From: Malurus cyaneus samueli
Lineage: Eukaryota > Chordata > Aves > Passeriformes > Maluridae
Length of the DNA: 64,000 nucleotides
Direction of reading: 5' to 3'
Assembly (NCBI GenBank): GCA_009741485.1
Contig: CM019218.1
Location: 45,594,840 to 45,658,839, forward strand
In this document: one piece after another, positions 1 to 10,900 of the stretch
How the letters are laid out: each line of letters begins with the position of its first letter
Numbering within the stretch: position 1 is the first letter of the stretch
Translations under genes and position numbers: made by a program
The notes under the pieces: generated by a model
Databases searched by the model: none
What the model was told of the DNA's origin: nothing
Seen by the model: the letters and a program-made list of their open reading frames with translations, nothing else

Positions 1-989
1 TCCCTGGCTTTTAAAGCATGTAAAAATTTTCCATGCTAGGATAAAAGACCACTTTAAAGTTGATATGACTGGTATTTTTCTTCACTGACTGTCAAGTAAC
101 AGTTCAACTTCTGGTGGTAGATTACTTCTTGCAGAGTGAAATTTTATGGTCTATTTCTTTCAGAGTGTATTCTTACTTCTGGGAACATGATTCAATGATT
201 TGAAAGTGTTCTAGTTCTTTAATGTGTGGAATGAATTGAAATTATATGATACTGAATGTGATGAGTGTGAGCACTAGATACTTTTCAGTCAAGAAATTAA
301 AATAATATAAATTAAACAAATTTTCTGGATGCATTGGCAAAAGTATTTTAAGATTAAAAGTAAATTAGATTTACTTTAGATTAGAAAAATAATTGGTGCC
401 AGTTTTATGCAAGAACTAGTTTGCTGATTTTTAAAATTTCTATTCCCACCTCATGTAGCTAGTGGTGTAACTTCTACTAGCTTCAGTGGGAGCTGAACCA
501 AGACATTTATGAAAATAGTGTTCCTTCCTGTATAGCTGCAGAAATCCTGAAATCCAATGAACTGAACATCAATAATTTTACAGGACACTAAGCAAATGAG
601 AAACAAACATTTCACTCCCTCACTCCCTCACTCACTCCCTCACTCAGATTCTTTCTATTCAGTGTTTCTTTTAAGCTGAGGCTATGGTTTCATGCCAGTA
701 TTTCTCAAAACAGATTTACACCTCAATGTTCCCACTGACATGAGCAGCTTCTAGTGTAGCTGGGTGATCTATAACATCCACCTTTCTAATGAGTGACATG
801 CTATCCTGTGATTCTTCATCCTTATATTCTGGCTTTCCTCCTCTTTAAATATCTGAGGAGGATAACTGAGTGATCACTGTCTGATATTTGCAACTATTCG
901 ATGCTACCTACAAATAGAAAAGCTCACATCCAGTTCACCACAGTGACTTTGATGAAGGCTGAATTGTTCTGTTTCCTTCTCTGTTTCAG
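1..989 (+). other. TPH1: TPH1 intron (3' portion)
   Basis: This is AT-rich intronic sequence leading to the acceptor TTCTCTGTTTCAG at 977-989. The only structure I see is the CACTCCCT-type simple repeat near 613-646. No coding exon was recognised. Confidence 0.8.
613..646. repeat. CACTCCCT/CACT simple tandem repeat
   Basis: This short imperfect tandem array of CACTCCCT and CACT units is a pyrimidine-rich microsatellite inside a TPH1 intron. It has no obvious function. Confidence 0.85.
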
Positions 990-1085
990 TGTTACTTCTT
1001 CACGGTAGAGTTTGGCTTGTGCAAGCAAGAGGGACAGCTACGAGTTTATGGGGCTGGCTTGCTCTCTTCGATTGGTGAGCTCAAG
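990..1085 (+). CDS. TPH1: TPH1 exon with the Glu iron ligand
   Basis: This 96-nt, phase-0 exon of 32 codons is bounded by the acceptor TTTCAG and the donor GTAAGA. It begins [15 protein letters not shown]. The Glu codon at 1008-1010 is equivalent to the iron-coordinating Glu317 of human TPH1. The exon ends SSIGELK. Confidence 0.95.
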
Positions 1086-2084
1086 GTAAGAATAGCTACT
1101 GCTTATTTGCTTCTTTGCATCTCATTGTTATTGCCATTGTTTTGCCCTGCTTTTTATGAAGTATGATTCCTTTTTCTGAAGTATAATTCCTTGACATTAT
1201 AGTCCAAGTAACTATTTTCAGATTAAAGCTTTATTGGTTTAACCAGATTCTGAAAATATTGCTCTTGTTTACAGACGAGATTTGTGTCTGTGGAATTCCC
1301 TTTCTCATCCAGACTGGTAGAATATAACCATTCAGAATAATTCAGTTTGTTAAGCACTGATCTCTGTTCTTCTGTAGATAAAAATTTTACGATGCAATGC
1401 ATTCAAATAAACTCAATATTTTTAATGCACTTTACCACATGTCACCCTTCTCATGGATTCTTTGGATGGTGATGTTCCTCTGACCCATGATAACACATTA
1501 CCAGCACTCACTCTCTGAAAGTGCCAAAGTCAAGCCATTTGATCCAAAGGTCACCTGCAAGCAAGAATGTCTCATCACAACTTTCCAGGAAGTTTACTTT
1601 GTTTCTGAAAGTTTTGAAGAAGCAAAGGAAAAGATGAGGTACAGATACCCCCTGCACCTTTCTATGAAAGCAGATTTGATTTTATACATCTCTCTGTAGC
1701 AACATCAAACCCTTTTATCATGGTTTTGTAGTTGTTTTTCATGGGACTGGAAAGCTGATGTTAGTATTTGTTTGGTCTTCCAAGTACTGGGTGGGAGATG
1801 GCTGCATACAAAGAATGCATTTGTGTTTTGTTTATAACACCCTCTTTTGGTAATAACACACCTTTTGTCTTTTTTTTTTTTTTTTTTTTTCTATTTTTTA
1901 CCTCAATAGAGAGTTTGCAAAAACCATCAAGCGTCCTTTTGGGGTGAAGTATAATCCCTATACTCAGAGTGTGCAGATCCTGAAAGACATGAAAAGCATC
2001 GCCAGCGTGGTGAACGAGCTGCGCCATGAGCTGGACATTGTCAGCGATGCCCTCAGCAAGATGGGCAAGCAGCTGGAATTTTAA
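990..2084 (+). CDS. TPH1: Tryptophan 5-hydroxylase 1, last three coding exons (gene level)
   Basis: TPH1 hydroxylates L-tryptophan to 5-hydroxytryptophan using tetrahydrobiopterin, O2 and ferrous iron. This is the rate-limiting step of serotonin synthesis and, in pineal, of melatonin synthesis. Three exons (990-1085, 1505-1638, 1910-2084) join in phase to encode 134 residues ending in TAA. Aligned from memory with human TPH1 (444 residues) they correspond to about residues 311-444, so the C-terminus is full length. The first exon carries the VEFG motif, whose Glu is the third iron ligand; the two His ligands lie upstream of the window. Residues such as [18 protein letters not shown] and [11 protein letters not shown] are typical of the family. 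The C-terminal helix is the tetramerisation coiled coil. TPH2 is the alternative, but the neighbouring SERGEF gene favours TPH1. The gene is partial because its 5' part lies left of the window. Confidence 0.95.
1086..1504 (+). other. TPH1: TPH1 intron
   Basis: AT-rich intron from the donor GTAAGAATAG to the acceptor ATTACCAG. No repeats or other features were recognised. Confidence 0.85.
1505..1638 (+). CDS. TPH1: TPH1 penultimate coding exon
   Basis: This 134-nt exon starts [15 protein letters not shown] and ends EEAKEKM plus two bases (AG) of an Arg codon completed in the next exon. The donor is GTACAG. It contains the highly conserved [11 protein letters not shown] stretch of aromatic amino acid hydroxylases of the TPH type. 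Confidence 0.95.
1639..1909 (+). other. TPH1: TPH1 last intron with a long poly-T tract
   Basis: Short intron of 271 bp. A run of 21 T at 1870-1890 sits just upstream of the acceptor CCTCAATAG and probably serves as the polypyrimidine tract. Homopolymers of this length often vary between individuals. Confidence 0.85.
1910..2084 (+). CDS. TPH1: TPH1 terminal coding exon and stop
   Basis: One base completes an Arg codon, followed by 57 codons and TAA at 2082-2084. It encodes [17 protein letters not shown] and then an amphipathic helix ([24 protein letters not shown]) that forms the tetramerisation coiled coil in this family. The protein ends in KQLEF. Confidence 0.95.
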
Positions 2085-3432
2085 CACCCTGTCATCACTG
2101 TGCTGCAATCCAATTCCTCCTTCTTCCCCACTGATTTTTTTCTAGGCATATAATATGTTGTATGCAGAACTTGCTCCTTCACACATGGAAGAGTGAATGG
2201 CCCATAAGAATAACAACTTTATCTTGTTCCTCTCTGTAAAATCCCTTACATCATGTATTCCTCCACACCCTTAGATAAAAAAAGGTCCAGAAGCCTTTTA
2301 GAAGAGGTAGGGGAGGAAAGAAATTGCAAGACTGGAGAAAGTGTGGTCTGTGGATCAGGGCTGGGATCAGATGCTGTGGGAGGTGGCCTATGAAGCAAAA
2401 ATGGAATAATTCACTGCAGGGAGATGTCATTTTCTGACTCCAGCAGTCTATCCTACTGGTTGTATAGCACTGAAAACTTGACAGCATAGAATCTATGGCA
2501 ATCAGTGCTTCTTAGTTTGTGCTACTAAGTTTGAAACTCGAATGATTACAGTGCAGACATCAGGACACAAATAGCTGAAGGTTCAACATGATAAAAGCGA
2601 GGGGTCAAATCTTGCTTTCAAAGGGATTATTCTTGCCACAAAGAGTTGCAAATGCGCTGTTTGGCTTGCTTCCAGTGTAAGGCAGAGATACAGCTGTTGC
2701 ATGAAATCTTCATGTTTATTTTAAGAGATTTGCTACTGGCTGAGAGTCAGGATTTTTGTTGCTCTCCTTAATATTGCACCTGAGGGAAGACTTTTCTTTA
2801 CAGAGATACCATTTGCCTTTTTCCTGATTGAATTAATTTAGCAAAAAATATAGCAAGCCAACAAGCATTGACTGAGCACAAAGCCTAAAACCATCTCCAA
2901 ATTGCAACTTAATATTCAAAATAGCTTAATCAGCTCTAAAATAACACCAAAGTTTAAAATAATACCCCAAGTTCATAGATCATTGTGCTTCATGTAAAAA
3001 ATAATTATCCTGTTGATTGCTCAGTCACTTTTTGTGCAGACCGTGCTCAAGCTGCACAAATATGTTTAGTTTCTTCTTTACCTGATCTGAACACCATCAT
3101 TCCTTATCAATGAAACTATGACTGAAAGGCCCAAGCATTTAAAAGGAATTCTGTGGCTATGAAGACAACAAACTACCTTGTAGCATAAAGTACACATCCT
3201 TCCTAAGAGCACCTTAACTCGGGAGGCAGTGTCCTGGTGAATTGTCTGCATTACATAGTAGCAAACTTGCCTGTTGAGGGTCCCACAGGTCCAAGCACCC
3301 TGCATAGCTGTGCAAAGCTTCTGCCACCTCTGTCCTGGCATGGACACGTGTGCAGGATGTGAGACATTTCAGTGGGGATCTGTGATGTACAGGGTGTATT
3401 TAATAGCACCCTAGGCAGTGTTTGTTTCACAG
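2085..3432 (+). other. TPH1 3' UTR and start of intergenic spacer
   Basis: Sequence directly after the TPH1 stop. By eye I saw no AATAAA until 4282-4287; an AATATA variant lies near 2847. The cleavage site therefore cannot be placed: the 3' UTR may use a variant signal or may be about 2.2 kb long. No coding homology was recognised. Confidence 0.5.
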
Positions 3433-3644
3433 GTAGAGCTTATCAGGAAATCCAGAAGACACTGGAAGAATGGTCTGAAGTCTTAAACAGGCTGGAGATG
3501 TTAATCCGGGATTTTGAGAGCTTGAAAGACTTTTATGAACGTCTGTGCTTGCAAATTAGCTCGAGTTTCATACGCTTTCTAGTAGCACACTTCTGCTCCA
3601 TAAGCAATTGCTGGCTATCCGTTCCAGGAATATTCACTGTTTAA
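3433..3644 (+). other. Unassigned open segment with coiled-coil-like character
   Basis: An open frame runs from an acceptor-like tract (TTTGTTTCACAG, ending at 3432) to TAA at 3642-3644. The first 35 or so residues are strongly amphipathic and charged: RAYQEIQKTLEEWSEVLNRL, followed by about 15 more with Leu, Ile and Phe at heptad-like spacing. The last 25 or so residues are hydrophobic. No ATG opens the frame, so if real it would be a terminal exon or a pseudogene fragment, not a complete gene. I do not recognise the family and no function is assigned. It could equally be a chance ORF of 70 codons in low-GC DNA. Confidence 0.3.
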
Positions 3645-4329
3645 ATCAAGCCTAGTTTATTCTGTGACTATTAACCCATTATAACTTTGTTCTAAAGAGC
3701 ATTTAAGATGTGGAATTGTGGTCTACAACATTTATGGCTCACATTGCACTTCATTTAGAAATAGATTTTAGGAACTTTGTCTTTCTAAAGAAGAAGCATC
3801 TTCTGAGTGAGTACTAAGGGAGGATCTGTTTTGCCTGCTTTTGTAATAATAGTTAATATTCAGCTACAGTTTTAACAACATTAGATTTATTATGTTGTTG
3901 AAATATACACAGGTCTGTGTTATTTCAAGCCTTGTCTGAACTATGTATGTGTTTCAAGTAGGAATTCTTAAACTGGTTAAATTAGCACCTACTTTCTAAC
4001 ACTTTGTAAAAATATCTGCTGTATCTTTATTTGAACTTGTGTTAACAAAAAAAAAAAAAAAAAAAAAAAAAAAACCAACAAAAAAACCCAAAACAAAAAA
4101 AAACTCCAAACCACCAAAAACAGAACAAAACAAAACCTGAACTGCTAGAAGTAATACAGAAAAGATGCACTTTCTTTGCCCTAACAACGTGTATGTCTGG
4201 CTTCACCCATCCGAACCTTCTGTAAAACGGTGGTCATTTAAGTTCTTTAAACCATTGTGGAGGCTTAAACGTCAACGAAATAATAAATGCGTTGCTGGTA
4301 ATTACCAGAATCACCAAGGCCCTTTCGTT
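3645..4329. other. AT-rich TPH1-SERGEF intergenic spacer
   Basis: This AT-rich stretch contains the A-rich tract described separately and an AATAAA at 4282-4287, which is the only canonical polyadenylation hexamer I saw between the two genes. GC content rises sharply after about 4330. Confidence 0.6.
4047..4136. repeat. A-rich tract with a 28-A homopolymer
   Basis: A run of 28 A at 4047-4074 is followed by imperfect A-rich units (CAACAAAAAAACCC, AACAAAAC). It may be a decayed poly-A tail of a retroposed sequence on the + strand or simple low-complexity DNA. I see no clear target-site duplication. Confidence 0.8.
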
Positions 4330-4910
4330 CGGCAATACAGCAATAAGCAGGGAGCACTCGCTCGCAGCTCCGGTTTACGCTCCCCGGCGCGGCTCAGGCA
4401 GTGCCCGCCTGTGCTCCCGCCCCGTGCCCGCCTCTTCCTGCCCGGCCCGCGGGCGGCGGGAAGCGCCGGGAGCCGCCAGTCCCCTGCCATGGAGCCGCAG
4501 CTCTTCGCCTGGGTGAGTGGGTGCTCGGCATGGCCCGGGGGAGCCGGGGAACCGGGATCTCCTGCTGCCCGGGAGGCGAGAGGGTGGCGGGGCCGCTGCT
4601 CGCCCTCCCGGCTTGCTGCGGCCGCTGGCCCGGGGGAGCGCGGCCGCGGTGTCCCCGCCCCGCAGGGAAACAACGCCGCGGTTTCACCTGGTGGGCACAG
4701 GAGCTCTGGGAGCCGTGGAAAGGGCACCCGCAGCCCTGTCAGCTCCCTTTGCTCTGGGGGGGCCGTGCTTGGGGCTGGAGCCGGGGTTGGTGCCGGCGCG
4801 CCCGCCGGGGCAGGGCGGCTGGAGGCTGGAGTGGTGCTGGCGTTGGGATACCCGCGGGTGGCTCCCAGCCCCTCGGCTCTTTCTGCACCTCATCGCGGCT
4901 TGCCTGGTAC
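4330..4910 (+). promoter_or_regulatory. SERGEF: CpG-island promoter of SERGEF
   Basis: The GC and CpG density here is far above the rest of the window, and the island brackets the SERGEF start codon. Sp1-type GC boxes (CCCGCCCC) are visible at 4416-4423 and 4653-4661. I see no TATA box at a suitable distance, which fits a broad housekeeping-type promoter. The several long overlapping open frames here on both strands are by-products of high GC, not genes. Transcription presumably starts within about 4350-4480, but the exact site cannot be read from sequence. Confidence 0.85.
4489..4512 (+). CDS. SERGEF: SERGEF exon 1 coding part
   Basis: Eight codons, MEPQLFAW, with a strong Kozak context (G at -3 and +4). 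The donor GTGAGT begins at 4513. The Trp is the first residue of the first RCC1 blade motif completed in exon 2. The human N-terminus is a little longer before its equivalent LFAWG, so a short N-terminus here is normal species variation. Confidence 0.9.
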
Positions 4911-7900
4911 GGAAGACTTGAACATTCATTGCGAGTTACAGGCTAAAATGGGAGCTTGTGACACACATTCTAAAAAGAATTGCGTCTGTTGGGTGACGCG
5001 CTCTAAGCTGGGTATCACCAGTAGTGGCTGTGAGACTACAACTTGATCTTCCTGTGCAGCTCCACTCTCGACATCTCACCCACCTGTTGGTTCTGGGCTG
5101 AGCCCAGCAGCCTGGTGATTTTGTCTGAATTGTCGCTGTTTCTGTAGCTATAAAATGTTTATTGCTGAGTGCGGCCTTTTTAACATTCACCAGGTGCTGC
5201 ATCTTTCGGGCGTGGTAGTGGATAAATTGAGAGCAGATGGGCTGGGACAGCACAGGTGAGGCAGAGAAAGTATTGCCTGGGGATGACCAGCTGGGAGCAT
5301 TGTGTGTGTGGAGTGTTGCTATTACTGCAGTGTGTGGGATGGGGAAGGTTATGGTAGACTCTTTTGTGAATGAAGGTTGAACTATTGGATAGAGAGCTTA
5401 AATTGACTAAGAAATTCACTAACTTGTTACCATGTTGACAATTGCTGCTTTCCATGGTGGGTTTAGTAGCTGTAATTTTGTTCCTATAAATTTATACTAC
5501 TGATTATTGATATGTTTTTATTTGGACCTCTTTTATTTATAAGACTTAGTTAATGAAGTGTAGGTGTTTCTGATTTACTTATTTAGGTTCCAGAATAAGG
5601 TAGCATGTCCTTCTGTTCTCATTTTGGAGATAGCCTGCCAGAAAGCTGAGCCATGAATAAGATCTTAGTGATGAGTGGGAATCATTAGCATGAAAATTAA
5701 ACAGGTGGTAATCATCCTGATAGAAAGGTTTTCCTCCTTGCTAACTGTGAGCCTGCAGTTAAAGTCTTAACAGGGTGTATTCCAAGGCACTTTTAAAAAT
5801 ACTGGGGCTGCACAGGCACCCTTAATGACAAAGTTAGGACAGTCCTGGTCTGTAATCCTCAGAATCCTGTGTGACATATCATAGGGTTTTCAGGAGCAGG
5901 TTACCCTGTGGCATATCCCAAATATGCCTGTTTGTCCTTGGGAGCATGTGTGTGCCTCTTTTGTTAACTTCCAAAACACGTTATTTTTTTTTTGTGTGCA
6001 TTTGAAGGGTGCAAACAGCTATGGACAGCTTGGTCTTGGTCATAAAGAGGATGTGCTGGTTCCTCAGGCACTGAAAGATGCTTCCTGCACATGTCAAGAC
6101 ATTGCAAGCATTGCTGGAGGAGGGGGACATTCTGCAGTTACCACTGGTAAAACCGCTGCTCTTGCATAGTGTGTATGGCTTTTAATCGCTTTTTTTTCTT
6201 TCCGTGTTGGTTCAGTGCTGCCACCTCTCTGTGGCTGCTGTTTCTAAGCAAGGACGGTCCTTAGTCGTAAAACAAGGAAATCAGTAATCGGGGAAATTCC
6301 TGTTTTCCATATATTATGTGGTTACTTTGTGGTTGTGTAAGGACTGTTTCTTTTCATAAAAAGAAGCCATATTTTCTTGTTTGAGGAGAGGGGGTGGAAA
6401 GGAGGAATCAGAGATTGTTCAATCTTAGGAAGTCGTAAGGTAGGGAGCAGGAGATAATATCTGGGCTTTGAAAGGTTCTGCTGTGTGCCACAGCTAATCA
6501 TGGGAAAGAAGGAATACAAACAGGTGTGAACATGATAGACTTTTTAATCATATGTCTTGCTGTAAGAGCTGCCTGTCTTGCCATATGGATTGTCTCCCTT
6601 GACAGATACAGCTCTGCTTAGCTGTAGTTATTCAGAGGTGTTTCTGATGCATTGGAAGCAACTGTTTCTCTTACTTTTTACTTAATTGTAGTGCTGAAAG
6701 TGATACACCATCACTGTCCTTGTTTGTTACAGGATCCCACAGATATATGTTTCTGTTCTTAGTCTATGAAGTGGACCACAATTTTTTTTTTTTCTTCTAG
6801 GTGCGGGACAACTCTTTGTATGTGGCCACAACAAAGATGGGCAATTGGGGTTGAATCACACAGAGGATGTGCTGCATTTTACTTTGTGCACTGCCCTGTC
6901 TGGCTTTTGCGTAAAACAAGTTGCATGTGGCTGGGATTTTACAATCATATTAGTAGGTAAGTCTGTCTCTCTAAGAGCTGAAGAAATATCTTGATGTAGA
7001 GAGCATGCTGAAGGTTCTGCATTGCTGGTGTGGTTTGAGGGACCTGGATGAATTTGAGACGAGGCCCACGGGAAAATTCAGGCCCTCAGGAAATTCAACG
7101 TATCCAAGTGCAAGAGAGAGGCTGGCCATGAGCACTCACAGCCCAGAAAGCCAAATGTGTCCTGGGTTGCATCCAAAGCACCGTGAGCAGCAGGGCAGGG
7201 AGGGGATTCTGCCCCTCTTCCCTGCTCTGGTGTGACCCCACCTGCAGTGCTGCATCAGCTCTGGGGTCCCAGCACAGGAAGGACATGGAGCTGTTGGAGT
7301 GAGTCCAGAGGAGACCACAAAGATAATCAGAGGGCTGGAGCACCTCCTATGAGGAAAAGCTGAGAGAGTTGGGGCTGTTCATCATGGAGAAGAGCTTAAC
7401 CTTGTACAAATTCTCTTAAACTTATGTGCAATTTGGTTTAACAATGAATTCAGGATTTAGCCATTCTCTTAAACATGGCATACTTAAAAGATGGCTTTCA
7501 CTTCATACCAAATGCTACTGATTATCAAATTCAAAAATCTTCTAAGAGTGTAATGATTCAGAATTTGTTTGCAGCTCATTATCCAGTACCTAATCATGAT
7601 ATCCATAATCAATCTTAGTAGCACCTTACTTGAGTAGTCCCATCCACATGAGAAATCCCTCTTACATCAGTGGAGCAATCTGAATATTAAATTACCTACT
7701 TTGGTTAAAAATGTCATAACTGAGTCCATGGTTTTCTGTATTTTGCACAACATAGATTTAGTGAAGGAGCTACCACCTCTGTAATTCTACTGCCTTGATT
7801 GTACGGTACATTGTGGTCACAAAGCGCACAAACCCCATCATAAAATAAAGGCTGCACCTGCCCTGAGACATCTGTGACAGGAGTGACCTTATTGCAACCT

Positions 7901-10900
7901 TGCAGAACCTTAAAAGAGCCACAGGAAAGCTGCAGAGAAGCTTTTTACAAGGGCATGTAGTGATAACACAAAGGCTGAAGGCTTTAAACTGAAAAAGGGC
8001 AGGTTTGGATTAGTCATTGGGAAGAATCTCTTTCCTGTGAGGGTTGTGAGGCACTGGCACAGGTTGCCCAGAGAAGCTGTGAATGCTCCATCCCTGGCAG
8101 TGCCCAAGGCCAGGTTGGATGGGGCTCTGAGCAGCCTGGGATAGTGAAAGGTGTCCCTGTTCATGGTGTGGGGTTGGAAATGGATGATCTTTAGGTCCCT
8201 CCCAACCCAAACCGTGTATGATTCCATATGCTCACAGGTTTTAAGCTACTTGCCTTGCAAGCTAAATCACTCTGTGTTTCTTGTGTCCCAGTGAACTTGA
8301 GACCTTTTCTGGACATGGTGTGTAAGACCAGAAGCCTTTGGCCTCAGGGGCTTTGTAAGGGGCCGTGTTAGGTCACTTCTTGATCTATTTGGCTATGTTA
8401 TTTTGCTTATTATAATGTTACAGTGCTATTGCTCACGGCTTTACTGGTCCTGCTTGAACACTTAATTTCTTGCCCATTTCTTGCAGGATCTGGCCTAGTG
8501 CTGTCCTGTGGGTCAAACTCTTTTGGACAACTGGGACTTCCTCAAATTTCAGGTCCGTGCTTGATTCCACAAAAGATTGAGGTAAAGATTTAAAAGGTGT
8601 TGTGCTTTATATTGCTTCCAGCAGCATACAGAGGTCATCTGACCTCAGTGGGCTTTGAGCCAGACTCCAACTAATTTTTATAGTTACAGATAAGCTTACA
8701 AAATAAAGGCTCAAAGGTGGTCACCAACCTAGAAATGAAATGCTAAGGCTGCTTTTCTTACTGTATGAAGAAGTTTCCCACTTCTAACAGAAAATTATCC
8801 CTTTCACTTCTCAGGCAAGAAATTTAGCATCATGGCTCGTGCCAGATACTCTTTGTTGTTTTTGTAATGTTGGAGGAAGACAGCTGATCCCTTACGTGAC
8901 CTCTAGTGAGGAGGAGTTAATTCACTTGGCATTTCTCTGCCCTTGAGAGCATTTATTTCAGTATGGTTCCTTAAAATTTGCTGCTGATTTGAATCTCTCT
9001 CATCCCTCACCACACAGACTATTCATGTGGAACATTTGCTCTTTGGGTTGGTATCCTTTAAATGCTTGGGCTTGATGCCATCTATTTTAAATACACCTGC
9101 TGCTTTTCCACCAAGGATATCCAGAGGGTTTGCAAAACCCTGCAGGAACAAGACAGCATGGGATGGGAGGTAACAGAAGAGGGAAACATCCACGTTGCCC
9201 GAGTTCTGTTGCTGTGGAGGGAAATTTCCAGGTTTTTCTTCAGTGGGAAAGAAAATTTCACCTGTAACTTGGCCAGATTGAACAGCTTAATGAAACACAG
9301 TACTTGCCTGTCACCATATTTCCTGTGGAGGTTTTGGTGTAATTCTTGAGGAACACTTAGTTAAAAATATATTTATTTCTTAATTTTATCACCAAGGTTT
9401 CTTCTTTCATGTGAATATTTTGGTTGTGGTTTTTTTTTTTTATTTATTGCCGCAAAGCTGTGCATCCAGTTGCTTTGCTTGATTTTTTATTTCTGGAAGG
9501 TGTTCCCACTAATTTTACTTGGCCAAAATTTACTTTCTTGGTGATACAAAACCATGCAGGCTGGAATTGTGAGAACTATTTGCATAGTGTTGCACTTCAG
9601 TTTAGCCTATTTTGTTTTTAGAGGCACTAAATGCAAAAAAGAACTAAAATATGTTTTTCTTTTGTTTGAGTAGTCTCTCAAAAAGAAGGTGGTGAATGTT
9701 GCTGCAGGACTGAGACATGCCCTTGCTGCAACAGGTAAATTTGTCATAATTTTAACATTTTTTCAGTAACAAATGAAATAGAATTGAAATGGTATACAGA
9801 GGGAGAGGGAGGAAAAGATGAAAATTACCTTAGCTATTGTCTATTTTAAATATTACAGGGAAAATACACTTGAAAGTCATATACTCTAAGATTTTGGTAC
9901 AAATTAACATGAGTAGTGAACATGCTGGAAACATCTTCCTGGAAAATCATGAAGAACTTATTCCAAGAATTCAGAGTTATGGTTTATTAACAAGTTAATT
10001 TTCTCATGGGTAGAAAACATACTGATTTCTTTTCTCCTATTCTGAAACAAAACACAGAAGGACTTTTTGTCAGGAAGAAAAGCTTCTGATCAATTAAAAT
10101 ATCTTCTTCGGATTTGAATTCATTATAGTAGGCAGAGTAATTTAAGTTTGTGTAAGATGCTTCAAAATGGAATTACACATAAAATGTGGCTTTTAAAATT
10201 ATGTAATTGAAATTGACACCTGGAAAATCACAAGAAGGAAACTGAATGGTTCTCCTGCTTTATTAGAGACTCTGAGTTTGTCCATGGTATAACAGTAGAA
10301 ATCAAACCCTTCATTTTGGCATGGCTGTGTTAAAACTGAGGAACAACAAACTATTCCTGCTCTTGTATTTGGTTTAGTTTTGCATGAACTTCAGTATCAG
10401 TTCCAGATAGTGGAGCTGAAGGTGCAAAGGAGATGCTTGGAGGAATAGTGGGATCTCTGGTGCTCATAGGAATAGTGGGAATTAAGATTCCCTGTGCTTC
10501 GCTGCACAAATTGGCACCAAGAGAGGGAAAGGGATGAGAAAGTGCAAGAATTTTGTATCCATTCGTGAGATACTGCAGCCATGGTATTTGTTACTGAGTC
10601 TCCAGTAGCTTCCTACCTTCTTAGTTTTTTTGCCTGTATACTGAGACTACAGCTGTTTGTTGCATGTTGATTTCACCAGGGTTTTCTGAATATTTTTTGG
10701 CATAAAGGTCTTTTAAAGTGTAATTTGAATCGGTGAAAATGACTTGAATGTACTGTTCATTAAAGCATGAAGGGATTTTTGTTGGTGATTGATGCATTTT
10801 AATCTCTTTTATCTGTGTTTACTCTGAAAAGACAGCGGTTTGGTGCTTCAGTGGGGAACTGGGATGGCATCTCAGGCAAAGCGTGCAAGCCAAGGAAAAA

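Larger units (their letters stand above)
6957..8486 (+). other. SERGEF: SERGEF intron 3, mostly a split CR1 LINE
   Basis: About half of this 1.5-kb intron is one CR1 copy in the same orientation as the gene, broken into two pieces by unrelated sequence (see separate entries). The intron ends TTTCTTGCAG. Confidence 0.85.

Noticed and set aside
1761..2108. Open frame antisense to the last TPH1 exon
   Set aside because: It is a mirror of the conserved TPH1 coding exon; the poly-T tract supplies its Lys run.
4311..4946. Several overlapping long open frames on both strands around the CpG island
   Set aside because: They are explained by high GC and lack of stop codons. Only the short exon 1 frame from 4489 continues SERGEF.
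7910..8227. Open frame antisense to the CR1 3' end
   Set aside because: It is the shadow of the CR1 3' region on the opposite strand.
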